This document shows, piece after piece, positions 9,059 through 20,210 of a DNA stretch of 64,000 bases. This DNA is from Elioraea tepidiphila DSM 17972. Its GTDB lineage: Bacteria > Pseudomonadota > Alphaproteobacteria > Acetobacterales > Acetobacteraceae. Below the pieces are notes generated by a model. It worked only from the letters and a program-made list of their open reading frames with translations. It was not told the DNA's origin and did no database searches. The first letter of the stretch is position 1. The number at the start of each line of letters is the position of its first letter. Position numbers and translations under genes: made by a program. The stretch spans positions 42,390 to 106,389 of the forward strand of contig NZ_KB899926.1 in assembly GCF_000378465.1 (NCBI RefSeq). The letters are read 5' to 3'.

Positions 9059-10552
9059 TCATGCGGGCACGGCCACGTTCCGCCAGTGCGCGACCGGATC
9101 GAGCGGATGGATCGGCCGCGGCAGGCGACGCCAGGGCAGGGTGAACAGGTCGGACTGCCCGGGCCCGCGCGTGTCGCACCGGATCACCTGCGAGGAGATC
9201 GGCGCGAACCACTGGAAGTTCGAGGCGGTCTTCAGCACCGCCATCTTGTAGTCGCGCGGCTCGATGCCGAAGGGGCGATAGATCTCGGGCATGTTGCCGC
9301 CGACGCCGCGCAGCTCGCTGATCAGCAGCGTCACCGGCCCGGTCTCGAACACCACCACGCGGCCCATGTCGATCGCGCGCTGATGCGGGTTGTCGGCCTC
9401 GACGATGCCGCCGCCGATCCGCCGCACCGTGCCGGTCACCTCCAGGGGCGTGAAGAAGGCGGGCGCGCTCTCGCCGCCGAGCGGCAGCGTCACCGTCGCG
9501 CCCTCGCCGGCCGCGATCAGCCGCGCCACCGCCCTGGGCGCGATCATCGGGATCAGCGCGCGGCTCGCGATGCCGAGGCGCAGGATCGCCTCCAGGATCA
9601 GGTTGCTGTCGCCGGCCGCACCGCCCGCCACCGTGTCGCCGGTGTCGCTCAGCACCACCACGCCCTTCGGCGCCGCGTCGGCCCTGCGCACCGCCTCGTC
9701 CACCGGCACGGCCTCCTTCACCTGGAAGGCATCGCGCAGCGACCAGGCGAGTTCGGCCGACTGGTCGGCGAGGCGCTCGGCGAGCGCGCGGTCACCGTCG
9801 GTGACCACCACCGTGCTCCAGCCGCCTTCCGCGACATCGAGCCAGGGCTGCATCGGGAAGGGCGCGATGTGCAGCACGCGCGGATCGGCCTCGGCGGCGC
9901 GGGCATGGTCGAACCAAGTCTTCATCGGCGGCTGGCGGGTGAGGAACTGCTCCTGATGCGAAATGAGCGGAATCTTGCGCCAGGCCATCACCGGGCGCAC
10001 CTCGCCGGCGCAGATGCGGATCAGGAGCTCGGCGCCGATCCGCCCCGTGTCGAACGGATCGTGCGGCTGCGTGCGATGGCCGACGATCGCGGTGCTGCCC
10101 GCGACCATCCGCCGCGTCACATTGGCGTGGTGATCGAGGCAGAGCACGATCGGCACATCGGGGCCGAGAATCGCCCGGCAGAGTGCCAGTTGCGCGCCCT
10201 CCACATCGTCCTCGCCCTCGGCCGAGCAGGCGCCGTGCAGCTGGAGCGCGAGCCCGTCGAGCCGGCCGGCAGCGGCAAGTCCCTCACGGATCCTGCGCGC
10301 GAAGAAATCGAACGACTCACGGTCGATGCGTCCGCCGGCGGTCGAGTGGGCGCGGAAGATCGGCACCGGTTCGATCGCGTGCGCCGACACTTCGACCGCG
10401 GCGAGGAAGCCGCCGACGAAGCCGACATCGCGGAGCTGCTCGAAGATCGCCGCGCCCTCGAAGATGCCGAAGGACTCGAAATCGCGCAGCGTCGTGGGCA
10501 CGGGATTGAAGTCGTTCGTCTCCTGCGTGATGTGGAGGACACCGAGACGCAT
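9059..10552 (-). CDS. M81 family metallopeptidase (MlrC-like), paralogue 1
   Basis: A 497-residue protein of the M81/MlrC family, named after the enzyme that cleaves linearised microcystin. Conserved features visible: ITQETNDFNP near the N-terminus with the Glu expected as a metal ligand, LQLHGACSAEGEDD, LDHHANVT, and a PHDPFDTGRIGAELL stretch with His and Asp. The C-terminal M81 domain follows (SDTGDTVAGGAAGD; CDTRGPGQSD). The ATG at 10552 has GGAGG 6 bp upstream; a longer frame to 10582 lacks this. It is one of two tandem M81 genes, 66 bp apart, next to a peptide-binding protein, so it probably hydrolyses an imported amide or peptide. Confidence 0.9.
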   Translation of the reverse strand: MRLGVLHITQETNDFNPVPTTLRDFESFGIFEGAAIFEQLRDVGFVGGFLAAVEVSAHAIEPVPIFRAHSTAGGRIDRESFDFFARRIREGLAAAGRLDGLALQLHGACSAEGEDDVEGAQLALCRAILGPDVPIVLCLDHHANVTRRMVAGSTAIVGHRTQPHDPFDTGRIGAELLIRICAGEVRPVMAWRKIPLISHQEQFLTRQPPMKTWFDHARAAEADPRVLHIAPFPMQPWLDVAEGGWSTVVVTDGDRALAERLADQSAELAWSLRDAFQVKEAVPVDEAVRRADAAPKGVVVLSDTGDTVAGGAAGDSNLILEAILRLGIASRALIPMIAPRAVARLIAAGEGATVTLPLGGESAPAFFTPLEVTGTVRRIGGGIVEADNPHQRAIDMGRVVVFETGPVTLLISELRGVGGNMPEIYRPFGIEPRDYKMAVLKTASNFQWFAPISSQVIRCDTRGPGQSDLFTLPWRRLPRPIHPLDPVAHWRNVAVPA

Positions 10553-10618
10553 CATTTCCCTCCCCGCCCGGTTGTGGCGCATCGTCCTGCCGTGCCCGCC
10601 GCGTGTCGAGCCCGCATG

Positions 10619-12090
10619 TCAGATCGGGTCCAGCGGGTGCACCGGCCGGCGGACGCGCCGGAACGGCACCTTGCGCATGTTGGTGCAGGTCGGCCCCGGC
10701 GTGTCTGCGACCAGGATGCGCTGGGCGAGCGGCGCATAGGAGGCGCGGAAATGCGAGGGCGACTTCACGAACACCAGCGCCGCGTCGCGCGGATCGAGCC
10801 CGACCGAGCGGTAGATGCCGGTATCCCATTCCAGCCCCGGCACGGAGCGGATGGCGATGCGGATCGCCCCCAGCGCGATCACCGCGCTGAGCCCCATATG
10901 CGCGCGCGTGCCTTCCGCGCCCGCGTCGCGCATCACGTAGTCGCCGTCGGTCAGCGCCTGCACGCGGCCAGAGACCATCATCGGGCTGCCGTCGTTGCGC
11001 GAGAAGTGATGGCCGAGGCTGAGCAGCACGGTGGCCCCCGGACCGGCGGCGGCGGCCGCGCGCGCGGCCGGCGGATCGACCAGCGTGAGGTAGCTCAGGC
11101 GCTCGGCGCGATCGGCGCCGGCCGCGATCAGCGCGCGCAGCACCGCGACGTTGTCGCCGCCCGCCCCACCGCTCGGCGCATCGCCGCTGTCGCTCACCAC
11201 CGTCAGGCCGGGCTCGCTCAGGCCGATGCGGATCGCCTCCTCGACCGGGATGAGGTCGGGCAGCAGGCGCTCGCGCCGGTCCCACGCCATAGCCGCGAGC
11301 CGCTCGGCCGCCGCCTCCGCCGCCGCCCTGTCGCCGTCGGCGCAGACGAGGGCCGCGAAGCCGAGATCCTCGAAATCGAGCCAGGGCTGCACCGGGAACA
11401 GCGAGGCGTGCAGCACCGGACCCGCGTCCTCCATCGCCCGCGCCGCGGCCGCGACCTCGGCGAGCGGACCGTCGGCCGTGCGGCCGTTCACGGGGCTGAT
11501 GATCATCGGCCGCTTCGCCAGCGCCATCACCGGCCGGCGTCGCCCCGCGAGCGTGTCGAGCAGCAGCCGCGCGGTGCGCTCTCCCGTCTCGTAGAGGTCG
11601 ATATGCGGGTATTGCCGATAGCCGACGACGAACACGTCGGGCTGCAGCAGGCGCGGTGTCACGTGCGCGTGCAGATCGAAGGAGACGCCGATGGGTGTGC
11701 CGGGCGGAACGAGCGCGCGCACGCGCTCGATGATCTCGCTCTCGGGGTCCTCCTCGTCCTCCAGCGCCATCGCGCCGTGCAGCGCGAGCAGCACGCCGTC
11801 GACCGGCAGGGCCGCCTTCAGCCGCGCGAGCATGTCGCCGAGCAGCTCCTCGAACACCGCGCGTTCGACCGGCCCGCCCGCGCCGGCATAGGCGGCGAGC
11901 AGCGGCAGCGGGGTCGCGCCGGCCGCGCGCAGCACCGCGAGCATGCCGGGAATCTCGACGCGCGCCGCGCCGAAACCGGTGAGCAGCGCGTCGCCGCGCA
12001 GGACGTAGTGGTCGAGAAAGCCCTGCATCCCCGTGCGGAACGGCACGAAGGTGTTGCTCTCCTGGAAGATCGAGCCCAGCGCGATGCGCA

Positions 12091-12091
<1 letters not shown>
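10619..12091 (-). CDS. M81 family metallopeptidase (MlrC-like), paralogue 2
   Basis: A 490-residue second M81 protein. It shares the family landmarks with its neighbour (IFQESNTFVP with Glu, LLALHGAMALEDEEDPE, FDLHAHVT, YPHIDLYETGERTARLL, SDSGDAPSGGAGGDN) but differs widely elsewhere, so the pair is an old duplication or two separate acquisitions. Its ATG at 12091 shares one base with the stop of the aminotransferase gene (TGATG), implying coupled translation. Likely a cytoplasmic metal-dependent amidohydrolase acting after import; the bond cleaved is unknown. Confidence 0.9.
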
Positions 12092-13443
<1,352 letters not shown>

Positions 13444-13458
13444 GATCCCCCTCGTCGT

Positions 13459-13492
13459 CGCTGCGGTCGGGCCGCAGCGCCCGACCGCAGCG
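13459..13492 (-). terminator. 13-bp GC-rich hairpin in the leader of the aminotransferase gene
   Basis: A perfect 13-bp inverted repeat (13459-13471 with 13480-13492) with an 8-nt loop, ending 16 nt before the GTG start at 13443. There is no run of T after it on the minus strand, so a classical intrinsic terminator is doubtful. It could instead slow ribosome access, stabilise the 3' end of the atuA-DUF4387 message, or bind a regulator. Confidence 0.55.
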
Positions 13493-13509
13493 AGACTAGG
13501 GGCAGTGTC

Positions 13510-13545
13510 TCATCCCGGCCACGAAAATCAGGTTTCGCGGGATGA
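13510..13545. repeat. Hairpin with TCATCCC...GGGATGA ends, possible short relative of the dispersed repeat
   Basis: Stem 13510-13517 with 13538-13545 (8 bp) plus an inner CGAAA/TTTCG stem (13522-13526 with 13533-13537), a 4-nt bulge and a 6-nt loop. The ends match those of hairpin B in the dispersed repeat (TCATxCCC...GGGxATGA). An alternative hairpin GGTTTC/GAAACC (13531-13536 with 13544-13549) would exclude it. It lies just after the DUF4387 stop codon. Confidence 0.5.
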
Positions 13546-13553
13546 AACCCGAT

Positions 13554-13877
13554 TCAGGGCACCTCGATGCCGAACAGCGGCGCGTATTGCTGCGAGCCGA
13601 ACACGTCGTGCTCGCCCGGCGAGCCGGACGGCCGGTTGCGCTTGATCGTGAACTTGATCGCGTTGGCCGGCTCGAACACCACGAAATCGGTGATGCGCTC
13701 GCGCGGGATGCGGTAGAGCGCGGCGACACTCTCCGGCGTCAGCACCTTCGAGTCGCGCACGCGCTCGAAGTTGCCGCGGTCGCGGAAGATCAGGTCGAAG
13801 GTGATGTGATCGACCCCGGCGTTCTTGCTGCGGATCGTGCTGGCGAGGTCGCGCAGCGTCGGCATGTTGCGGATCAT
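13554..13877 (-). CDS. DUF4387 domain protein (AtuA partner)
   Basis: A 107-residue protein matching the DUF4387 pattern: LRDLASTIRSKNAGVDHITFD near the start, IFRDRGNFERV, then FEPANAIKFTIKR and SGSPGEHDVFGSQQYAPLF. DUF4387 is either a separate small protein encoded beside a DUF1446/AtuA gene or the C-terminal domain of it, so the two likely form one complex. The ATG at 13877 follows the atuA stop with a single base between (TGACATG) and AAAGG upstream; a start at 13904 would overlap by 26 bp. Biochemical function is not established. Confidence 0.88.
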   Translation of the reverse strand: MIRNMPTLRDLASTIRSKNAGVDHITFDLIFRDRGNFERVRDSKVLTPESVAALYRIPRERITDFVVFEPANAIKFTIKRNRPSGSPGEHDVFGSQQYAPLFGIEVP

Positions 13878-13878
13878 G

Positions 13879-15267
13879 TCAGGCGGCCTTTCGTGCGGAG
13901 CCATCGACGGTGTGGAACGCGGTGCGGAACAGCTCCGAGGGGTCCTTCACCGGGATGATGTGGTTCAGCGTCCATTCGTAGCCGGGCTTGCCGACCAGCA
14001 CCTCGTCGGCCATCAGCGCGGCGGCACCCGCCGTGCCCTTCACTTCGGCAAGGCGCGCATAGAACAGGTTGCGGGCGGCGAGCGCGCAGATCTCCTCGCC
14101 GCGCTTGCCGTCCTGGCAGACCGTCTCGACGACGATGCCGAGCTCGTGCGCGCGCGCGGGCGGCGTGGGTTCGAGATCGCCCATCACACCGTTGCGGCCA
14201 TAGACGTGGTAGAAGACCTGCCAGCCCGCCTGCTCCGGCGCGCCGAAGCGCTCGGCGAGGCGCGCGCGCGCCCAGGCGATCGCCTTGTCGATGTTCTCGA
14301 TCGTGTAGGGGTCGCGGATGCCGACCACGGCGAGCCGACGCTCGCCCACCTTGCCCGCGCCTTCGAGCTTCACCATCGGCTGCGCCGAGGGCACGAACAC
14401 CGCGCCCGAGGCGCGCGTGGTCTTCTCGTCCACCGGCTCGTAGCGGCAGTGGCTCATGTCCACGTAGCCCGAGGCGACGTATTCGCGGAACGGGTCGCGC
14501 CGCTCGTACATGGCGTGGCTCGCGAGCGAGGCCGGGGTGCAGCGCTGGCCGGGATGCATCGCGCGCACACGGATGTCGTTCTCGCGGATGCGCCCGAGGA
14601 TGCTCTCCTTGCCCATGAAGGGCTCGCAGCAGAACGAGGCGCACTCCATCAGCTTGCCGGCGTAGTAGGCGGTGGCCGGGCTCATCCCCGCATTGAGCAG
14701 AGGGGCGGCGAACAGCGCGCAGTCCGAGGCGCGGCCGGCGATCACCACCTCGGCCCCCTCGCGCAGCGCCGCCGCGATCGGCTCCGCGCCCATCACGGCG
14801 ACGATGCGGTCGGTGCGCGCGAGCACCGCCGCGTCGGCATCCGCCCGTCCGTCGAGCCCGGTGATCGGCACGCCGGCCGCCAGCCGCGCCGTCATCGCCT
14901 CGCGCGTCTGCTCGGACTTGATGGTCGCCATGCGGAACGGCGCGAGCCCGTGCTCAGCGGCGATCTCGCGGATCAGCGCGGCGAACTGCTCGACGCCACG
15001 ATCGGTGCCGGTGTCGGAAGCGGAACCGACGATCATCGGCACGCCCAGCCGGCGCGCGGCCGTGAGCATGATCTCGAGGTCGTGGCGCTGCCAGGCGGCC
15101 GGGCTCGCCTGGCCGTCGGCGCCGAGCGGATAGGGGCCGATGTCGCAGGAGCCGGAATCGGCGATGACGAAATCAGGCTTCAGTTCGCAGCCGGCAAGGA
15201 AACTGTCCTTCTCCAGCGGCGTGAAGCCCAGGTGCCCCGTCGGACACAGGATGCTGACCTCGGTCAT
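13879..15267 (-). CDS. Acyclic terpene utilisation AtuA-like protein (DUF1446)
   Basis: A 462-residue DUF1446/AtuA family protein: ILCPTGHLGFTPLEKDSF at the start, DFVIADSGSCDIGPYPLG, IVGSASDTGTD, VVIAGRASDCALFAAP, and HPGQRCTPASLASHAMYER. AtuA is required for citronellol/geraniol catabolism in Pseudomonas, but the catalysed step has not been defined, and homologues occur in many acid-degradation clusters. The ATG at 15267 has GGGAGA 6 bp upstream, and a -24/-12 promoter lies at 15299-15314; the longer frame to 15315 would read through that promoter. It is followed by its DUF4387 partner. Confidence 0.88.
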   Translation of the reverse strand: MTEVSILCPTGHLGFTPLEKDSFLAGCELKPDFVIADSGSCDIGPYPLGADGQASPAAWQRHDLEIMLTAARRLGVPMIVGSASDTGTDRGVEQFAALIREIAAEHGLAPFRMATIKSEQTREAMTARLAAGVPITGLDGRADADAAVLARTDRIVAVMGAEPIAAALREGAEVVIAGRASDCALFAAPLLNAGMSPATAYYAGKLMECASFCCEPFMGKESILGRIRENDIRVRAMHPGQRCTPASLASHAMYERRDPFREYVASGYVDMSHCRYEPVDEKTTRASGAVFVPSAQPMVKLEGAGKVGERRLAVVGIRDPYTIENIDKAIAWARARLAERFGAPEQAGWQVFYHVYGRNGVMGDLEPTPPARAHELGIVVETVCQDGKRGEEICALAARNLFYARLAEVKGTAGAAALMADEVLVGKPGYEWTLNHIIPVKDPSELFRTAFHTVDGSARKAA

Positions 15268-15298
15268 CGGCGTCTCCCTCGCGGTGTGACGCCGGGAC

Positions 15299-15314
15299 TG
15301 CACGCGGCGTGCCA
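15299..15314 (-). promoter_or_regulatory. Sigma-54 (-24/-12) promoter of the atuA-like operon
   Basis: On the minus strand the sequence is TGGCACGCCGCGTGCA, with GG at 15313-15312, GC at 15301-15300, and exactly ten bases between. It differs from TGGCACG-N4-TTGCW at one base. Predicted start of transcription is near 15288, 21 nt before the ATG at 15267. It begins 5 bp after the sigma-54 activator gene ends. Confidence 0.72.
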
Positions 15315-15328
15315 AACGTCACGCCGCG
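15303..15328. promoter_or_regulatory. 9-bp inverted repeat overlapping the -24 element and the activator stop codon
   Basis: CGCGGCGTG (15303-15311) and CACGCCGCG (15320-15328) form a perfect inverted repeat with an 8-nt centre. It overlaps the -24 box of the atuA promoter and the stop codon of the activator gene at 15319-15321. It may be a terminator-like stem for the activator message or a repressor/activator site; the sequence alone does not decide. Confidence 0.45.
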
Positions 15329-16311
15329 GAGGCCTCCGCCATGCCGAGCTTCAGCATCTGGTGGCGCAGCGCGTGGCGCGAGAGCCTGAGCCGCTGCGCC
15401 GCGCGGCCATGCCGCCCGCCCGCCTCCTTCAGCGCCGCGGCGATCAGCGCCCGCTGGTAGTCCTCGCTCGCCGCGTGGAAGCCGCGATGCAGCGGCAGCG
15501 CCGCACCCTCGCCGGCCGACAGCGCCGGCGGCGCCCGGCCCTCCACCTCGCGGACGATCCGGTCCGGCAGGTGCTTCACCAGCACGAGCTCGTCGGTCTC
15601 CAGGATGGCGATGCGCTCGATCAGGTTCTCGAGTTCGCGCACATTGCCGGGCCAGGAGTAGCGGCGGAACATCTCGGCCACACGCGGCTCCAGCCCGCGG
15701 ATCACCCGCCCGCAGCGCGCGCCGTGATGGCGCAGGAACGCCTCGGCCAGCAGCAGCACGTCGTCGCCGCGCGCGCGCAGGGGCGGGATGTTCACCGGCA
15801 CGACCTGGAGCCGCCAGTAGAGGTCGTCGCGGAAGCGGCCGGCCTTCACCTCCGAGAGCAAGATGCGGTTGCTGGAGGCGACGAAGCGGACATCCACGGT
15901 CGCCGACTTCACCGCGCCCACCCGGCGGAACTGCTGGGTGTCGAGCAGGGTCAGGAGCTTCGCCTGCAGCTGGAGATCCATCTCGCGGATCTCGTCGAGG
16001 AACAGCGTGCCGCCATGCGCGGCCTCGATCAGCCCCTGCTTGGTCGCCTGCGCGCCGGTGAAGGCGCCGCGCTCGTGGCCGAACAGTTCGGACTCCATCA
16101 GCGTCGCCGGGATCGCGGCGCAGTTCACGTCCACGAAGGGGCGGTTCGCGCGCGCCGAGAGCCGATGGATCATGCGCGCGACCAGCCCCTTGCCGGTGCC
16201 CGTCTCGCCGTAGAGCAGCACCTGGCGCACGGGGCTCTCGGCGATGCGCGCCACCAGCGCGCGCACGGCCCGGATGCTCTCGTGCTCGCCCAGCAGGTCG
16301 GCATAGGCCAT
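15319..16311 (-). CDS. Sigma-54-dependent transcriptional activator without a sensory domain (PspF-like architecture)
   Basis: A 330-residue activator made of only an AAA+ domain and a Fis-type helix-turn-helix. Walker A GETGTGKG is at 35-42, the sigma-54 contact loop GAFTGA at 82-87, Walker B TLFLDE at 102-107, and [10 protein letters not shown] near 246. The C-terminal DNA-binding helices are at about 295-325 ([24 protein letters not shown]). The ATG at 16311 has GGAG 9 bp upstream; starting at 16371 would add 20 residues and overlap the upstream gene. With no input domain, activity is probably set by level or by a partner protein. It likely drives the -24/-12 promoters at 15.3 and 22.8 kb. 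Confidence 0.93.
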   Translation of the reverse strand: MAYADLLGEHESIRAVRALVARIAESPVRQVLLYGETGTGKGLVARMIHRLSARANRPFVDVNCAAIPATLMESELFGHERGAFTGAQATKQGLIEAAHGGTLFLDEIREMDLQLQAKLLTLLDTQQFRRVGAVKSATVDVRFVASSNRILLSEVKAGRFRDDLYWRLQVVPVNIPPLRARGDDVLLLAEAFLRHHGARCGRVIRGLEPRVAEMFRRYSWPGNVRELENLIERIAILETDELVLVKHLPDRIVREVEGRAPPALSAGEGAALPLHRGFHAASEDYQRALIAAALKEAGGRHGRAAQRLRLSRHALRHQMLKLGMAEASAA

Positions 16312-16349
16312 GGCCCCGTCTCCGCGCTCGTCCTGCGCGGAGATTACGC

Positions 16350-17369
16350 CTAGGCGTGCGTTTCGCGCCATCCCTGGTCGCCCAGGGCGAAGACCCGCCA
16401 GGGCGTGGTGCAGGGCGGGCCGAAGGCGATCGCGCCCGTGCGGCGGGGCGTGTCGTACACCGCGCCGGCGAGGGTGGGCGAGGGGTCCGCCTCGTGGCGG
16501 CAGAGCGGTTCGGGCGCGTGCAGGGCGAGGATCGCGCGCGGATCCGCCCTGCCGGCGAGCGCCGCGCGCAGGGTGGCGAGCCGCGCCCGCGAGTGGCCGA
16601 CCGGGTCGAGCCGGTCCGGCGCGCCGGTGTAGTGGTTGGTGCGCGCCACGCACGCGCCCTGCTCGATCTCCACGCGGCCGTGGCGGAGCTCGACCGCGGC
16701 CGCCGCGCCGGCGGCGTCGGCGAGCACCAGACTGCCGCCGCCGGCATGCGGCAGGGCGCGGATCAGGTCGAGCGCCTGCGCGACGCTGGCGCAGTCCGCG
16801 AGCAGCCGGTTCATCAGGAAGTAGCGCAGCAGCCCCGGGCCGTGTTCGGCGGTCGGGATCTGCGTGTCGGCAAGCGCCAGCCCGTCGCTGTTCATCCCCG
16901 ACGACCACGCCCCCGGCGCGCCGAGCGAGCCGAGGCAGAGCACGCTGCGCCCGCCCCAGGCGGGATCGCGATGGGCGAAGACGCGCTGGAGTGCGGCGTG
17001 CTCGGGGCGGAAGTCGCGGTTCTTCGCCACCACGCCCGCGCGCGCGAAGGCCGTGCAGCCGTCGCGGTCCTCCGGCAGGGCGGCGAGATCGGCGAGGCAG
17101 CCGAGATGCAGGAAGACGAACACCTCGTCCGGCGCGAGCCCGAACCCCTCGGCGATGCCGGCGAGCTCGGCCAGCGCCTCGGGCGCGAGACGGGCGGTGA
17201 TCTCGCGCTGCGCGGCGAGGAAGGCGCGCGCGGTGGGCGTGCCGGTCGGCGCGCCAGCGAGACGATCGCGGATCGCCGCGCGCACGGCGGCCGCCATCCC
17301 CGGGCAGGCGCGCGCCTGGCCGCGCCCGCGGGCGTGGGCGTCGCCCTCGAGCACGACCAGCGGCGTCAC
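16350..17369 (-). CDS. C45 family autoproteolytic acyltransferase/hydrolase
   Basis: A 339-residue Ntn-hydrolase of peptidase family C45 (acyl-CoA:6-aminopenicillanate acyltransferase-like). The probable nucleophile is Cys105 in [18 protein letters not shown], the site where C45 proteins cut themselves to expose the N-terminal Cys. Downstream are [14 protein letters not shown] and ARTNHYTG, normal for the family. Such enzymes hydrolyse or transfer acyl groups at amide bonds, so this could remove an acyl cap from an imported peptide. Its start overlaps the oppF stop by 4 bp (17366-17369), so it belongs to the first importer operon. Confidence 0.85.
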   Translation of the reverse strand: MTPLVVLEGDAHARGRGQARACPGMAAAVRAAIRDRLAGAPTGTPTARAFLAAQREITARLAPEALAELAGIAEGFGLAPDEVFVFLHLGCLADLAALPEDRDGCTAFARAGVVAKNRDFRPEHAALQRVFAHRDPAWGGRSVLCLGSLGAPGAWSSGMNSDGLALADTQIPTAEHGPGLLRYFLMNRLLADCASVAQALDLIRALPHAGGGSLVLADAAGAAAAVELRHGRVEIEQGACVARTNHYTGAPDRLDPVGHSRARLATLRAALAGRADPRAILALHAPEPLCRHEADPSPTLAGAVYDTPRRTGAIAFGPPCTTPWRVFALGDQGWRETHA

Positions 17370-18355
17370 GCGACCCCTCCGTCGAGCAGATGGCAGGCGG
17401 CGCGATGCCCGGCCTCCAGCGGCATCGCGCGCGGCACCTCGCGCGCGCAGCGCGGCCCCGCCTCGGGACAGCGCGGGTGGAACGGACAGCCGGGCGGCGG
17501 GTTCAAGGGCGAGGGCAGGTCGCCGCCGACATGGCGTTTGCGCGCGGCCCCCGGCTGGTCGAGCCTGGGCACGGCGGCGAGCAGCGCGCGCGTGTAGGGA
17601 TGCGCGGGGCGGCGCGTGACGGCATCGCGCGGCCCCTCCTCGACGATCGCGCCGAGATACATCACCGCGATGCGGTGGGCGAGATGCGCCACCACCGCGA
17701 GATCGTGGCTGACGAACAGCAGCGTCAGCCCCATCTCGGCGCGCAGGTCGCGCAAGAGCCCGAGCACCTGCGCCTGCACCGAGACGTCGAGCGCCGAGAC
17801 CGGCTCGTCGCAGACGACGAACTCGGGCTTGAGGATCAGCGCGCGGGCGATGCCGATGCGCTGGCGCTGCCCGCCCGAGAACTGGTGCGGGTAGCGGTCC
17901 AGGTGCGCGCGAGCGAGCCCGACGCGATCGAGCATCTGTGCCACGCGCGTCTCGGCCTCGGCGCCGCGCAGGTTCGCGTGCAGCCTGAGCGGCAGGCCGA
18001 CGATCTCGCGCACGGTGCGGCGCGGGTTGAGCGAGGCGTAGGGGTCCTGGAAGATGATCTGCATGCGCGGGCGCAGCGGACGCAGCGCATCCTCGGGCAG
18101 GCCCGTGATGTCCTGGCCGTCGAAGCGGATCGTCCCGCCGGTCGGGTCATGCAGGCGGATCAGCAGCCGGCCGAGCGTGGACTTGCCGCAGCCGGACTCG
18201 CCGATCAGGCCGAGCGTCTCGCCGCGCGCGATGTCGAGATCGACCCCGTTCACCGCGCGCACGGTCGGCGGTGGCGCGCGCATCACGCGCGCGGCGAGCG
18301 TGCGCGCGAGCGGATAGGCCTTGGCGAGCCCGCGCGCCTCGACCAGTGCGGTCAT
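17366..18355 (-). CDS. Oligopeptide ABC transporter ATP-binding protein, OppF type
   Basis: A 329-residue ATPase with Walker A GESGCGKS at 52-59, [14 protein letters not shown], signature QFSGGQRQR, Walker B FVVCDEP, and the C-terminal peptide-transporter extension with CPFHPRC. OppF and OppD form the ATPase pair on the cytoplasmic face of the importer. It overlaps the C45 gene at its end and the oppD gene at its start by 4 bp each. Confidence 0.95.
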   Translation of the reverse strand: MTALVEARGLAKAYPLARTLAARVMRAPPPTVRAVNGVDLDIARGETLGLIGESGCGKSTLGRLLIRLHDPTGGTIRFDGQDITGLPEDALRPLRPRMQIIFQDPYASLNPRRTVREIVGLPLRLHANLRGAEAETRVAQMLDRVGLARAHLDRYPHQFSGGQRQRIGIARALILKPEFVVCDEPVSALDVSVQAQVLGLLRDLRAEMGLTLLFVSHDLAVVAHLAHRIAVMYLGAIVEEGPRDAVTRRPAHPYTRALLAAVPRLDQPGAARKRHVGGDLPSPLNPPPGCPFHPRCPEAGPRCAREVPRAMPLEAGHRAACHLLDGGVA

Positions 18356-19323
18356 GTCACCTCCTCGGCGCGCAGGCAGCGCGAGGCGCGGCCCGGCGCC
18401 ACCTCGCGCAGCGCGACCGGCTGGGCGCAGGCCTCGATCGCGAGCGGGCAGCGGTTGCGGAAGCGGCAGCCGGCATCGACGCGCGCGAGATCGGGCACCT
18501 GGCCGGGGATCGCGTGCAGCGTCCGGTCCGGGTCCTCGAGCGAGGGCAGGCTCGCCATCAGCCCGCGCGTGTAGGGGTGGCGCGGCGACGCGATCACCTC
18601 CGCCGTGGGCCCGGTCTCCACCACCTGCCCGGCATACATCACCATCACGCGCGCGCAGCGTTCCGCGACCACGCCGAGATCATGCGTGATCATCGCGACC
18701 GCGAGCCCGGTCTCCTCGCGCAGCTCGTCGATCAGGTCGAGCACCTGGGCGCGGATCGTGACGTCGAGCGCGGTGGTCGGCTCGTCGGCGACGAGGAGGC
18801 GCGGCTGGCCGGCGAGCGCGATCGCGATCATCGCGCGCTGGCGCATCCCGCCCGAGAACTGGTGCGGATAGTCGGCGAGCCGCCGCTCCGGCGAAGGAAT
18901 GCCGACGCGGCGCAAGAGGGCGATCGCCTGCTCGCGCGCCTCGGCCTCGGATCGCGCGAGCCCGTGCGTCAGGATGGTCTCGACGATCTGCGTGCCGATG
19001 GTGAAGGCCGGATTGAGCGCCGAGAGCGCATCCTGCATCGCGAGCGCCATCGCCCGGCCACGCAGCGCGCGCAGCGACGAGGGTGGCAGGCGCGCGAGGT
19101 CGGTGCCGTCGAACAGGATCTCGCCCGCCTCGATCCGGCCGGGCGGACGGACGAGACCGAGCACCGAGAGGAACGTCACGCTTTTGCCCGAGCCCGACTC
19201 GCCGACCACGCCGAGCGCCTCGCCCGGCGCGATCTCGAGATCGACCCCGTCGCAGGCGGCGAGCGGGCCGCGCCGTGTGGGGAACACCGTGCGCAGGCCG
19301 CGCACCGACAGCAGCGCCGTCAT
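18352..19323 (-). CDS. Oligopeptide ABC transporter ATP-binding protein, OppD type
   Basis: A 323-residue ATPase with Walker A GESGSGKS at 41-48, [16 protein letters not shown], signature FSGGMRQR, Walker B LLVADEP and a C-terminal extension with CRFRNRC. The open frame reads 225 codons further upstream, but that part is an antisense shadow of oppC; the ATG at 19323 gives the usual ATGA overlap with the oppC stop and a normal OppD N-terminus ([11 protein letters not shown]). Confidence 0.95.
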   Translation of the reverse strand: MTALLSVRGLRTVFPTRRGPLAACDGVDLEIAPGEALGVVGESGSGKSVTFLSVLGLVRPPGRIEAGEILFDGTDLARLPPSSLRALRGRAMALAMQDALSALNPAFTIGTQIVETILTHGLARSEAEAREQAIALLRRVGIPSPERRLADYPHQFSGGMRQRAMIAIALAGQPRLLVADEPTTALDVTIRAQVLDLIDELREETGLAVAMITHDLGVVAERCARVMVMYAGQVVETGPTAEVIASPRHPYTRGLMASLPSLEDPDRTLHAIPGQVPDLARVDAGCRFRNRCPLAIEACAQPVALREVAPGRASRCLRAEEVT

Positions 19324-20210
19324 GACGTGTGCAGCCTGGGATCGAAGGCGTCGCGCAGCCCCTGGCTCGCGAGGTTGATCGACAGCACGAGCGCCAGGAT
19401 CGCGAGGCCCGGCACGGTCGAGACCCACCAGGCGTCCACCAGGAAGTCGCGCCCGTCCGCCACCATCGAGCCCCAGGACGGCGTCGGCGGCTGCACGCCG
19501 AGCCCCAGGAACGACAGCGAGGCCTCCATGATGATCACGTAGGCCATGCGGAAGGTGGCGACGACCAGCACGGGCGAGAGCACGTTGGGCAGGATCTCGC
19601 GCAGCATGATGCGCGCGGGCCGGCAGCCGACCGCGCGCGCGGCCTCCACGTAGTCCTGCTCGCGCGCGGCCAGCGTCTCGCCGCGCACCACGCGGCAGGT
19701 GAACACCCACTCCTTGTAGACCAGCGCGAGGACGATGTTGTGCAGCCCCGGCCCCATCATCGCCATCAGCCCGATCGCGAAGACGAGATAGGGGAAGCCG
19801 AGCAGCGTATCGACCAGGCGCGAGATCAGCGTGTCGGTCCAGCCGCGCAGATAGCCCGCCGCGAGCCCCGCGAGCGTGCCGATCGCGGCGGCGATCGCGA
19901 TCACCAGCCCGGCGACCAGCAGCGAGACGCGCGCGCCCCAGATCAGGCGCGAGAGGATGTCGCGGCCGAGCCCGTCGCAGCCGAGCAGGAAGCCCCACTC
20001 GCCGCCCTCGGCCCAGGCAGGCGGCTGGAGGCGGCGGAACAGGTCCGCCTCGGCGGGGTCGTGCGGCGCGATCAGGGGGGCCGCGAGCGCGATCACGATG
20101 AAGGCCAGGATGACGGCGGCCGAGCCGAGCGCGGTCTTGTTGGCCGCGAAGCGGATCAGCCCCAGCCGCAGCGGCGAGAGCGGCCGCTCCTCGATCGCGA
20201 GCGCGCTCAC
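19320..20210 (-). CDS. Oligopeptide ABC transporter permease, OppC type
   Basis: A 296-residue permease: N-terminal cytoplasmic segment, first membrane helix (LGSAAVILAFIVIALAAPLI), DGLGRDILSRLIWGARVSL, and the coupling-loop region YVEAARAVGCRPARIMLREIL. It starts with GTG at 20210, sharing GTGA with the oppB stop; the longer upstream frame is a shadow of oppB. It forms the channel with OppB. Confidence 0.94.
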   Translation of the reverse strand: MSALAIEERPLSPLRLGLIRFAANKTALGSAAVILAFIVIALAAPLIAPHDPAEADLFRRLQPPAWAEGGEWGFLLGCDGLGRDILSRLIWGARVSLLVAGLVIAIAAAIGTLAGLAAGYLRGWTDTLISRLVDTLLGFPYLVFAIGLMAMMGPGLHNIVLALVYKEWVFTCRVVRGETLAAREQDYVEAARAVGCRPARIMLREILPNVLSPVLVVATFRMAYVIIMEASLSFLGLGVQPPTPSWGSMVADGRDFLVDAWWVSTVPGLAILALVLSINLASQGLRDAFDPRLHTS

